From: Callipepla californica brunnescens
Lineage: Eukaryota; Chordata; Aves; Galliformes; Odontophoridae
Assembly: GCA_023055505.1 (NCBI GenBank)
Contig: JALIRH010000002.1
Location: 39,379,733 to 39,443,732 of the forward strand
Reading direction: 5' to 3'
Length of the DNA stretch: 64,000 bases
Shown here: positions 24,640-35,686 of the stretch, piece by piece
Layout: each line of letters begins with the position of its first letter
Position numbering within the stretch: position 1 is the stretch's first letter
The notes under the pieces: model-generated
Database searches by the model: none
The model's input: the letters and a program-made list of their open reading frames with translations, nothing else
Told to the model about the DNA's origin: nothing
Position numbers and translations under genes: made by a program

Positions 24640-25830
24640 AATAGCTATCTGCAGGACGGATCACTCAATTTTCTTTGCCTGACGAGAGGAGCCCCGGGAG
24701 CTCATTGTGCTGTGTGTGTGGACACGTGGCGCTGAGATTTGCTGTTGTCAGCACCCAGCCCTCCCCGGGCAGCGAGCCTTGTGCTCCCAGCACAGCTCTG
24801 CACCTCTTTGTGTGATGGGGGTGCAGAGGTGCGGTTATAAAATACTGGGAAACCACTGCCGATGCACAGGGCTTGGCTCGCGGCTTCATTGCTTCATCAC
24901 AGTGAGATGATAGCACGGGTTTGAGTGTGGGGTGATGTGTGTGAACAAGCGGTGTTTCACAGCTGCTCATGGAATCAGCGGTGTAACGTAAGCGAGAATG
25001 GCAGTTGCATTAAATAACACTCTGATCTCTCAAGCATATTCTTAACTAGTAATCTCCCCGTAGCAAAACACATAGCTAATCAACCTCCCAGCCTGCCAGT
25101 GAACTTGCAGGGGAATTAAATCCTGGAGGAAGGAGCCCGTGCCCCCGAGGAAGGCTGAGTGCATGTTTCGCTGTCGTCTCTGCAGCTCATCTCCCCAGTC
25201 CCACTGCTAGAACGTGCTCCGTCGCCATGGCAACCCCGTCTCCTGCTTCCTACAGGAAAGATTAGCTCGCGCTGTGCACTGGAGAGAATTTAGGGGAAGT
25301 CAAGCTAATCCCTGGGTGCACTGTGAGAGAAAGGTTGGACCTCGCCTGAGGGATGCTGTACCCGCACTGATAGAATTGGCCTGCCACAGACACTGGTATT
25401 TAAGTTGAAGAGCAGAATTCACAGTAAGTGTCAGATCCTCCAGAGAGGAATATCGGATGAGGTTTTCTAAGTCTTGCTGAAGACTGTCCCATGCCAACAG
25501 TGGAATGATGGCAGGAGGCTGTGTGTGGAATACCAAGGTGTTCCACCCTGTTAGGTGCTATTTCAAAGACAGGTTCAAAGTCTCAGTTCCCTGGAATCTA
25601 GGTGATAAAATTTTAAAGCATCACGATGAGACGCGCACCTGGAAAGCTGGAGCGTGCCTCGTTTGGTGCACAAAGATGAGCAAGTGATGATGTGCGTGCC
25701 TTACAAATTGAGTGCCTCAGGATTCTGTGTGCCGAAAAATGAGTGGGAAACGTGCTTGGTGTGTGCCGCAAACCCAGCTGCAAACGTGCTGAACTGCCAG
25801 CAGTGAGCGCGAAAACGTACAGCTCCTGAT
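24640..25830. promoter_or_regulatory. CpG-enriched region, candidate internal promoter or enhancer
   Basis: This is the most GC- and CpG-rich stretch in the window. For example, 25135-25275 holds about nine CpGs, while the flanks have almost none over similar lengths. It contains a CACGTG E-box (24723-24728), a TATA-like TTATAAAATA (about 24835), CCCCGGG/CCCCGGGC blocks near 24692 and 24765, and an RFX X-box at 25221-25234. It lies about 18 kb upstream of the NOL4 exon and shows no recognisable repeat. Vertebrate NOL4 is known to make isoforms with different N-termini, so an alternative first exon here is plausible, but I cannot identify an exon or start codon. A distal enhancer, or an unrelated non-coding RNA promoter, would look similar. 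Confidence 0.4.
25221..25234 (+). promoter_or_regulatory. RFX-family X-box (GTCGCCATGGCAAC)
   Basis: The 14 bases fit the consensus GTNRCC-NN-RGYAAC at every position and are nearly palindromic. RFX factors bind such sites in ciliary and neuronal promoters. It sits inside the CpG-enriched region. The internal ATGG could also be read as a start codon (MATPSPAS...), but no gene model supports that. Confidence 0.5.
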
Positions 25831-27554
25831 TCAGCAGTGTGTTTGCTTCCTATTAAAAACCAAACAGAGAAAACATCAGCTTTTTAAAGATACAGTCATG
25901 ATCCAAGCTTGTCTTTGAGGAGAACTCATTTTACTGTAGCTGAATTGAGGCGTTGTGTGACATGATGCAGCATGTGAAATGTGTGTCTATTCTATTGCTC
26001 GTAGTAGATAAACAGAGGGTGTTGTAGCTGTTCCACTGCTGGCTGTTTTAGTGCTCTCGTTTTCTTTGCTGTGGTCCTGTATTTCACTTTAACAGATGCT
26101 CAGGTCTCCCAGCTTTAAATTAGACAGTTTGTGATAAGATTTGAGCTGTCTGTTTTTTGTTACTGTCAGCTATTCCTAAAGATGTTTTTTTTTTCCAGCT
26201 TTTTCTATATTCAGCCTATGTATTTTTACAGTGTCGGTGTGTTTGGTTTTTTTCTGTTTTTCAGTGGAAAAGGAATTTAAGATTATTTAATATATACAAG
26301 TGCTATCTAATTTAAATCTATCTGTGAGTATGTTTTACATGTACGAAGTGTATCTGAGTGCATGTTTCTGCAGTACACACATGCATACATATATGCAGAC
26401 AAATGGGCTCTTTGTTTTAATGAGGCCCATTACTGACTTGTGATAACATAACAGATCTGTTTTCACTTTGAAGGACGGGTGATTTTCACATATCTAAAGC
26501 ATTTCTCCTTGCAAAAATCTAACAAATATTGCTCAGCCTGCTTAAAGAAACAGCACTTGCAATATTTCTCTGTGTCTCTATACAGTGAAAAGGGAAAGCA
26601 TCATGACTGATAGGATGAAAGACCACTGTGTTGTTTTTCCTGAGATCTGGGTCCAAGAAATAGGTTCTGAAAGGACATATGTTTTCTTCTATTCCCTCCC
26701 AGAGTGTTTTGGAATGACTCACACATAAGCCCTAGATTGATTAATATAAGAGTAATCTTCCCTGAAATCTTTCATTTTATTTTATTTTTTTAAACTTGTT
26801 TACCAAACAGTAAGAGCTCCTTTAATGAAAAAGAATGTCTGTCTTCTCTGTAGTTGTTAAAATCGGTAGCCACTGTATCTATAAAGGACTACAGAAATAA
26901 ACACAAAAGATGTGGAAGCTTTATTGCATTTTTCAGAGTAGCCCTTGAATATGTGGTAGACATATGTGTGACAGTGTCTCAAAGTTGTGATTTGTTACCC
27001 TGGCTGTTTTTTATTTTTTTATTTTTATTTTTGATCCCATGTCTAAATTGTGTATGGAATAAGTTTGTCTGGTTGAACTTTGTCTCAGCTTCTTCTGTCT
27101 TCTACAAAGCACATGATTTTAGGAAGTTGCTCCAAGTTTTATTAGGTCTGAATTTTCACAAAGGATTTTGAATTCCTTGTCTATTTCTAGACAGCTTCAC
27201 TACTAACTGTAAGCGGGACTAACTGCACATGAAAGTGCCATAAGGGTCAAAGCCTGTTCTCAGACCCATAACCCGTGTTGTACACTCTTTCATGAAAAGG
27301 TGGTGAATACTTCTTTAGTTACAGTGTGAGGGCAGACCAACATAGTGGAGGCAGTCAGGCTCTGTAGTCCAGGCCTCCAAACTTGAAGGAGTTCAGTATA
27401 AACAATATAAACTCTATGTGATGATCAAAGAAAACTAATTATTTCTAGAGTTAGGAGAAACTAAAAAGCAGAGGTGACTCAACACTGTACATAAAAAAAA
27501 TAGATCAGAGTTCGTAAACTCCTAAAAGTTATAGCAGTAGCATCTTCTACCAAG
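25831..27554. other. Non-coding, intron-like DNA
   Basis: CpG content falls back to background. T-rich runs lie near 27008-27034. I see no gene or clear repeat. Confidence 0.6.
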
Positions 27555-27748
27555 TTTCCTCGATTAGTTCTCTTGCTGTGATGACTCTTGGCATCCTCAA
27601 CACAGGGGTCACTCTGCCCAACCTCTGCTGGGGTCCTGGGCAATCTAATCCAGTACCTGATCTAGTGACAGGCAGACCTGACTTTGGCAGTGGGGGTTGG
27701 AACTTGATGATCCTTGAGGTCCAACCCAAGCCATTCTATGATTCTATT
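27555..27748 (+). mobile_element. CR1 LINE, short 3' fragment
   Basis: The clear part is GGTTGGAACTTGATGATCCT, then TTGAGGTCCAACCCAAGCC, then ATTCTATGATTCTATT. The upstream part (CCTGATCTAGTGACAGGC...) is weaker, so the 5' limit could be nearer 27620. Confidence 0.75.
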
Positions 27749-27926
27749 CAATGATGATTCTTCTCTTTATTTTATTTCTGCTCAGTGTTCCTGCTCCGTG
27801 CAGGTATTGCTTCTACCTGACCTGCTCCTGCCTGTGTGACAGTGTTCCAGCATTCAGGCTGTCTGCTGGCTAGATGTTGGACAAGCAAATGTAGTGCATC
27901 TGATGCATCTTTTCCATTATAAAAGT

Positions 27927-28095
27927 CACAGAATCACAGAACTGTGGGGGTTGGAAGGGACCTCTAGAGGTCATCAATTCCAACCCCCTGCCAAAGCAGC
28001 TCCCTCGATCAGGTTGCACAGGTAGGCGTCCAGGCAGGTCTTGATTATCTCCAGAAAAGGAGACTCCATAGCCTCTGAGGAATCTGTTCCAGTGA
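27927..28095 (-). mobile_element. CR1 LINE, short 3' fragment
   Basis: In + orientation it reads CACAGAATCACAGAACTGTG, GGGGGTTGGAAGGGACCTCT and GGTTGCACAGGTAGGCGTCC, then CTGTTCCAGTG, which is the reverse complement of a CR1 3' UTR. It is well preserved and truncated on its 5' side. Confidence 0.9.
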
Positions 28096-28236
28096 AAATA
28101 ATATGTTTCAATGCAAATAGTTCACCAGATCCAAGTTTAGAATTATGACACCAATCTGAAAAATATTGGCATTGATGTGTCACTCTCTTCCCTTGAAAAA
28201 TTTCTTCTTATTTCCCAAAATAATAATAATAATAAT

Positions 28237-28306
28237 CCAGGGAGGATGGTTGGACTAGATGATCTTGTAGGTCCTTTCCAACCTCATGAATCTATGAATC
28301 TATGAA
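28237..28306 (+). mobile_element. CR1 LINE, minimal 3' end (70 bp)
   Basis: Only the terminal part is present: GGATGGTTGGACTAGATGAT, CTTGTAGGTCCTTTCCAACC and two ATGAATCT-type repeats. It directly follows a (TAA)n microsatellite (about 28219-28236). The 3' end matches the copies at 47885 and 61505 and differs from the ATTCTGTG type. Confidence 0.85.
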
Positions 28307-31300
28307 ACCCCTGCCTACAACCTGAGATCTTCCCCCACTTGGAATGCATGGATAACAATTAGTTCCTTTCTCGTTCAGATCCTCATTCAGGAAAAAATTG
28401 GCAAGATGTTCAGCACCTCCCAGGTGGCACGTTGCACCTCACAGGAGCTGGCTGTCTGTTAACATCCATAGATAAGATAAAATCACAAACTCTATTCTGT
28501 CCCAGCAGGAATCTTGCTGCTGGTCTCTCATTAAATCAATAACAGAAATCACAAACTTGTACTATATATAAACTTTTGACTACATTGCATCTTTAAGCAC
28601 AATGTATGTGTCCCTCCATCTTGGAGATTTATCCAGCTCATTTTTTTAAGGAAAGCAGCAATATGTGTATGACGATGTATTTTCTTGGTTGCAAGGCATT
28701 TTGTTTCATGAGGCTTTTTAATTCCTCCAATATGTATATTTCTCATGTTTCCAAAAAGACCACAAATGGCTTGAAGTTAGCAGAAGTGGTCTTCAATGAA
28801 TGGTGTTCTCACCTGGCACAGTATGTTTAAATCTATTCGTTTTTTTTTTTTTTTACCTTTAAACATAAGCTCAAGTCTTATGATTATAATTATTTGTATT
28901 TTCCTTTTGCTTAAACAAATCTTCAAAGATCTAAAAATATTTTTTGAGTTGAGAGTTTGCCTTAATTTGGAACAGTAATAGCCACGTGGGAATATTTTGA
29001 TTAATTTAAACCTCCTTTATCTTTCTTTTCTTCCCAGAGTACAACTCTGAAGCCAGTAGGTGTGTGTAAATTACATTAATTTAATGGACTAAATTATTTC
29101 CCAGGCAGCACACACTGGCTGCTATTGACTTTAGTGAGATTAAGAACGTATATCCAAAGGTAGATTTCAGTCCTCTGTATGGTGTTTTTCTAACCAGCTT
29201 TGTAGCAGTTAATTAAAAAGTGCTTTCTCAGTGGTGTGCTATTGGCTTCATGGTCTGTGTGCAGTATATGTTTTATATTAGATGAAGAGCATGGCAAAAC
29301 AGCATTCTTAATTTTCAGCAAGGCCACATACAAAGGGTGAGAAAATAAGATCTCCCAGTCAAATTCTATTTCTAGTGTTACATGAGATACTTTCTGCTTT
29401 ATATGATGACAGCCTTAATATTAATGCAGGGGGATTTGTTCTTGTGACCTCATAATTCTTATAGTTAAGTACGCTACTAGCCATGGCAAACTGAACTTTT
29501 TAGTCTTCTCCAAAGTTTATTTCATTTGCCAGACTATGACAGTAGTGGGCTAAAAGGAGCATGAGGGGCAAACAACCACCCTATCAGGCAATGCTAAGTG
29601 CCATTTTACAGTCAAAATGTCAAAATAAGTAGCATTAGTTTCAATAATATGAAAACTGAAATTGCAGTAGAAATTTATACAATGGGAATCCAGGACTTCT
29701 CTTACTCTTTGCAACCACCTGGACTTTTACAAGAGTTAGGAGAATGAGTATGAGCTCAAGATCTGAGTGATCAAACTTTTAACATGTAGTACAGTTTGAT
29801 TACTCACTGCATATTTTTTCCTGGCAATATATTAATTACTGGTGTACTCTGGTATGTCTATAGGAGGATAATAAGAGTTTGTGTTTCTCTAGTTGTTACA
29901 GAGTATGTTTCAGAAAAATATGTCCTCTACTGAGTAGAGGAAGATAAGATAGTTGTTTTTGTATTACATGAAGTTACATGTTTCATGGCTTTTGTACAGT
30001 AAAAAACATGCATGAGCCAACTCTTTAAGAACAGGGTTTTTCTGCTTGCTTTTCCTGTATTTCAGAAAATATCCATATACAGTGGGATTCTATTAACACT
30101 ATAAATTCATTATCATTTGCAGCAATAAAAATAATTACCATCCCTGATTGGATTAAATTATTTGCTTCAGGTTTCTGTTGCTTTATCAATTTCTCCTTTT
30201 AAAAATATATTTTTATGTGTGAGTAGCTGAACCGAAGTTAGACATCAGTCACCTGAAATACTTGATGCTTAAAAGACCATTGGCATGGGTTGATGTCAAC
30301 ATTAGCAGTAGTCTTGTGAGTGACTGTGATTTGTGAATTCATTCAGCTAGCAGCAAACCAAATGAGATGTGATCAAAATGCTGTTTTGGATATTCAGGTC
30401 CAAATGCAACAATGTGATGCTACTCACTAATGATGTTCTATTCTGTTCTTCATTGCCATGTAATTTACTGAAGATTGTTTTTAATGATTTGTACTGTGGT
30501 TATCACATGATGTAGAAATTGCTCTAGCAGTACCAGTCCTGTTTGCAAATGTGCTGTAGGCATTACTCAACTTCTTATTTTTTATCTTAATTTCCTGGAA
30601 CAGCAGCTGTGTTGCTGAGTTTGACAGCTACCTTTAGTGTAGGAAACTCCAGACACTGCAGAGTACATTGCTGAAGTTAGAAAGAAATGCATTTTCTGAA
30701 AACAGATTGAACTGACGTTGTAACAGGTTGTAACATCTTCATAGAAATGACTTCCTTGCCCATGATTTTCACCTAATTTCTCAATTGTTTCTTGCTCTTT
30801 GTTAGAAATATGTCAAAGTACAGCTGTCCCAAGTTTTCTTTAGCATAGTAAGGTAATCTCAAAATGTAAGTAGCCTTCAAAAGATGTTAAACATGAAAGG
30901 CATTTCAAGTTCAGTCTGAAAGTTTTTGGACCAAAAGTCAAACAACCTCCTGGTCATTTTTCCTACAGTTGAGAAATTCAATCCTCTTGTCTGAATTGAG
31001 TTGTGAAGAAACTGAAATTTAGGTATTTTCTGCATCATCAGTAATTAGTCTATCTCCATCTCCATGGACTTTTCTTTGCTATGTTGTATGTTGTTCCAGG
31101 ACTTTAGCTAATTTTGGGGAAACAGGATCAGAACTACTGTGCTTAGTTATTTGCATGAAGAGGAATGCCAATAATATCTTTGAACTATTACAAACTTTTC
31201 TGAATAGGAAATTAATAATCTTAGAATGACTTGTAAATGCTTCTCAGGTGGAGCTACTATAGTTGTCTCGGGCTCATAAAGAGCGGTGTTCCATTTTACA

Positions 31301-34300
31301 GAGGCTATTCTTTGAATCTTCCAAAATGATTTTGTTCTTACATTGGAGAATTAAAGATGACAACAATTATTTTTCCTGAAGCTGAAACTTTTTGAAGTGA
31401 ATGAATGGATATCATAGACTGATTGGTCATTTTTGTGTCAGTATTTTTCTCTGTGTTGAATTCCGTTGTATTCACTTATTCAGGAGTAATAAAACTATGC
31501 TTTGCCATGATTGATCTGTAATTTTAGGACCAATTTAGCATCTCACCCTGAAGCCTTCTGTTGATTCCAAAATGAGAACAGCACTGGTAACAGTATGAGA
31601 AGCTGTCATATCTGGAGCACCTTTAGGTAGCATGAACAACAAACTTGCCAATTCAAATTTGTTTTTGAAGCACAAGTAATAGTTTAAATCAGATAACTTC
31701 CAATATTTACCTTAGATTATGTTATTTGTTGCATTGGTCATATTATTTCTCCTGATGGCTGTAATTTATAGATGCAGAAAAGGAAAAATCAGTTGCTGTT
31801 CTGTGGAAGAGGACACATTAAGCATTTCATGCTGTCAGTAATAATATCAGTATTATTTTTTGCTTTTTCACTAGATACAAAAAAACAGTCCATTCAGATA
31901 GTAATAGGTATTGCAAACAGCATTCTAATCATGATCAAGATTAATACCGTGCATTCTTTTTTACAGCACAAGTAACTTTTCTACTTGATCCAATGATAAC
32001 AACTTTCCACCCAGAAATTATAAACTTATTCTGTTCTCAAAACCAGCTTCAGATCCATATTCTGCTTCTAAAAATGTATAGCTGAACTATAAATATTATT
32101 ATTTAGAAAGAAGTTGGTTTTTGAAGGTGATAATAATCGCAGATCAGTGACCTGGGTCTTGAAAGAACTTCCCAGGAATTCTGTTGCTTTGATGAACATT
32201 TATATCTTATTTAAGCAGGAGAAAGTAGGTGCTACTCATTACTTTTGCAAATACTGTATAATGTCTATCTTATCTGGAAATTTAGGAACAGGTTTGTCAC
32301 ACAGTAATAACAACAGTGGTGTTTCTGTGCATTTCATTTAGATTGAAGTTGCACAGGGATGATCCCTACGAAACACCTGTATCATGGGCCAAATAATCTT
32401 GTTTACAGACAGATTTTAAAGGAAAGTAAATAATACAGAGGATTTTGCAATAGCATTGTCCTTTGCTTCGTTATTTAAAATAATACCAGATATGTTTTTG
32501 AGTGCTCTTGACCCAGGCGAGGTTTACAGTAAAGAACAATACTGTGGTCAGAACGCTTTGTTTGCCAGGAGTACCCTGCCACTTTCCCCATACAGATAAA
32601 TTGGGTTAGCTCAGCAAATAGTCATTTCTCAAAATTTTATGCTGCTCTACATCCTTAGATCATCCCTTATTATAATGAGGCCAAGTAAGTATTAAAGTTG
32701 AGTATGGCTTCATTATTTCCCTTTCTAGCACTCTAAGCTTTAACAACAACATGTACATAAATATTTGAAATTCTAGTGAGAAACCTCCTCAAAATCCGTT
32801 TCCATTGGTAATTGTTCCTCATCAATACTGTAAAGTGCAGAAAAAGCATGTGCTACAAATACTCTGTGGGTGGACTCTTCCATTACCGAATCCTGCAGTG
32901 ACAACAGAAATGAATTAGGAACATGTACTTGTTAGTTTCTTTCTTAAGAAATCTCTCTAGTCTGCAAGGAACTGCAAAATCATTCACGGATTCTCACTAA
33001 AGAAAGATATTCTGTTTATTCTGCTTCCCAGCCCCAGAGTATTCTGTTTTTGCACGTAGGTCATAGTGATAAGGGCAACCTTTAACATAAAGAAAAGTTT
33101 CAAAAGTTACTTAATTAGTATTAGGTCCAAGATTTTATAGTAGTATTTCTGCTGGCATTGGCTGTGAAATGATTGCCTTTATGTAAAGGATTTCAGGCCC
33201 AGAAGTCTTCAAGTTTTTCCATCTTTCATTTACAGGCTTGTTCAAGACATCCTCTCATACTTGTTCTGTTCTCCACCAAAGTGCAGTCCACTGCACTGCA
33301 GAGTCCATAGGGAGAAGAGATTCAAATGTAGATGCATTGCTTAGTGAAGTGGCTTGACAGTTTCATTTTCAAGTTCACGATTCTGGAGAGGAGTAGCAGT
33401 GGATATAGCAGAACTGTCTCTCAGACCCTTTGAGCTTTGTGAAGTTTCTGCTCATTGTATCAGTTATTTGGCTTGCCAGAGATCTAGTAAGATCATTCTG
33501 TCTTCATATACCTCTTATTCTGTTCATCTGTAGATGATGCATGAGGAAATGCTTATCTGCACTATAGGAACTGCACAAAATATGTACAGTATGTACAAAT
33601 GACTTTAACACCTTTTCTAAAAATAATTTCTGAAAATTAAAGAGCATGTTTTAATTTTTACAGTCAGACTGGAAGTTAATGTCCATCTGTAATAGTATGA
33701 TGTATTCAGGATTTAGAAGTGGGTACTATAACAAAGGCAGAAAAGACCTTTTCGTAAGATTAACTATCTCACAGAAAGTCCACAGTTTTCTGCCCAGTAT
33801 CATCTAATTGGTAATAAAGATCTCAAACTGTAGATAACAGTTTATAGCTATTGTTTGAAAATGTGTTGTTTTTCAATGGAAGTTATATGATTCAGGATTC
33901 CACTGAATTTGGCTATGTTATTTCACAGTTACTTGGCAAAAGAAGGCAAGAACAGTGCCTTCTAATGGGATTCAAACACTACAGAGCAATAGCAAGTAAC
34001 AAAGAAACAAAATCGGCTCCAGCTCCTGCTCCCTCTCCACCCCCCTCCCGTTCAGAAGACCCATAGCTACTTGCAAGAGGAGTGCAATCTCCATTCAGAG
34101 AGAAGCCGCACTTTGGGCTCCCCCTTAAATGAGGGGTGAGGAGGGGTAGATCCAGGTTCCACCCCTTCCTGTTACTCAGGAGCATGGCTTGCACCTGAGC
34201 TCCCTGGGTTAGCCATGCCTTCTCACCTGGAGCTCAGCCATTGTTTCATACTGAGATCTGGCAATTCTGCTGTGGAAGTACAGAGAATATCAGAAGTTAT

Positions 34301-35664
34301 ACTTTTGTATAATTTCTTTACACCTCTCTGGTCAGTTTTAGCAATCACTATAAGAGAGATGTTTTTCAGATTGATCAAAGGGATGCCAGGAACTGTTGTT
34401 TTTCTTCCTTTTGTTTGATGCTTATTATTGTAATCAACATGCTGGTGAGACTCCTGATGCGGTTATGTCACATATCTCAATGGCAATATTTTTGTGTTCA
34501 GGTAAATCTTCCTTAATGTGGATGAATATTGTCATCTTTTGTATTACTTGCTGATATTTGGGGCAGTGTTTAAGCATTGTAGATACTGAATATTGTTAAC
34601 TTGTTTTTAACAGATGTAGTGAAAAATAAAATTAAGAAAGCATAATTTATATAAAAGTCACAAATGATTGCATTTCAGATGGAGAAAGGCCAATGAGTTT
34701 GTTATCAAGTGTTTCCCTGTTTTACTGGAACACTAATTTCACTCAAACAGTGAGGACACCATACACTGTAGCTACCCAAGGAGTGCTTAAATAGGGAAAC
34801 AGCAGTGTACATGTTGCCAATTAAAAATGACAGAGTAAAAAGCAAACATTCAAAAGGGACACATAAACTATATGCATCAAACAGGCTTATTTACTCATGT
34901 TTGTAATAGCAGTGTTCCAAGCTCAGAATCCTTCATCAAATTTCTAAACTGTAGTTTATAACTGAATTCTGCGGCATAAAGTTTGGGGCCTCAGGGATGA
35001 GTTAGGACTCAGTGTTGCTAAGGAAATACAAAGCTCAAAACAGTCATTTGTGATTGCTTTCTAGGCTTCTCTTTCCTTTCTTTCTTACTTTCAAAGAGAG
35101 CTATAATGAGCTGTAGGTCCTCAACCTTGCTGGCTTTACAGAAGAGCAGGTAAAGCTTTGCCTATGGTAGCAGAGCTGTCAGGCAGCCATGTGTCTTGCT
35201 TGTGCTCAGGGCTTCAACCTTCTAGAATGGAGTACAGACTGATGTCACTGTGTGAACCCACTCAAAATACCAAAGTTGGCAAGCTACATATTAGACTTTT
35301 AGAGGTTTTATTAGATACACCAACATCTGTGGCATGCAACATGTAGAAATTTTACTCTCCTGTCTCCAGTTTGATCCTTTGTCTTCGCTTTCATCTTCTG
35401 GCAGATCCTGATGAAGTAGAAGCTGACATTGAACAAATGCTGTAGACCTGAGTGGTAGATGAGTTTAGCATAATTCATTTCAGTCTCTTTTGGGTTGCTG
35501 CTTAGGAACCAAATTTGACCCTACGTTTTACTCTTTTGTCTGTTGCTGGCACCTTACCACATTCCTTTTGCTGCCAGGAATGGCTTTAGCAGGTAGCTAG
35601 AGAAGCAAAACCCTCTTTCAGGTTGGGCAAGAAAGAGTCAAGGATAAGATCTCTTGGGTTATAC

Positions 35665-35686
35665 AAATACAAAATATTTTGTATTT
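35665..35686. repeat. Perfect 22-bp palindrome
   Basis: AAATACAAAAT is followed immediately by its reverse complement, with no spacer. Confidence 0.9.

Noticed and set aside
24739..24776. Possible REST/RE1 site (GTCAGCACC with a later GGCAGCG)
   Set aside because: The half sites have non-canonical spacing and the right half is imperfect.
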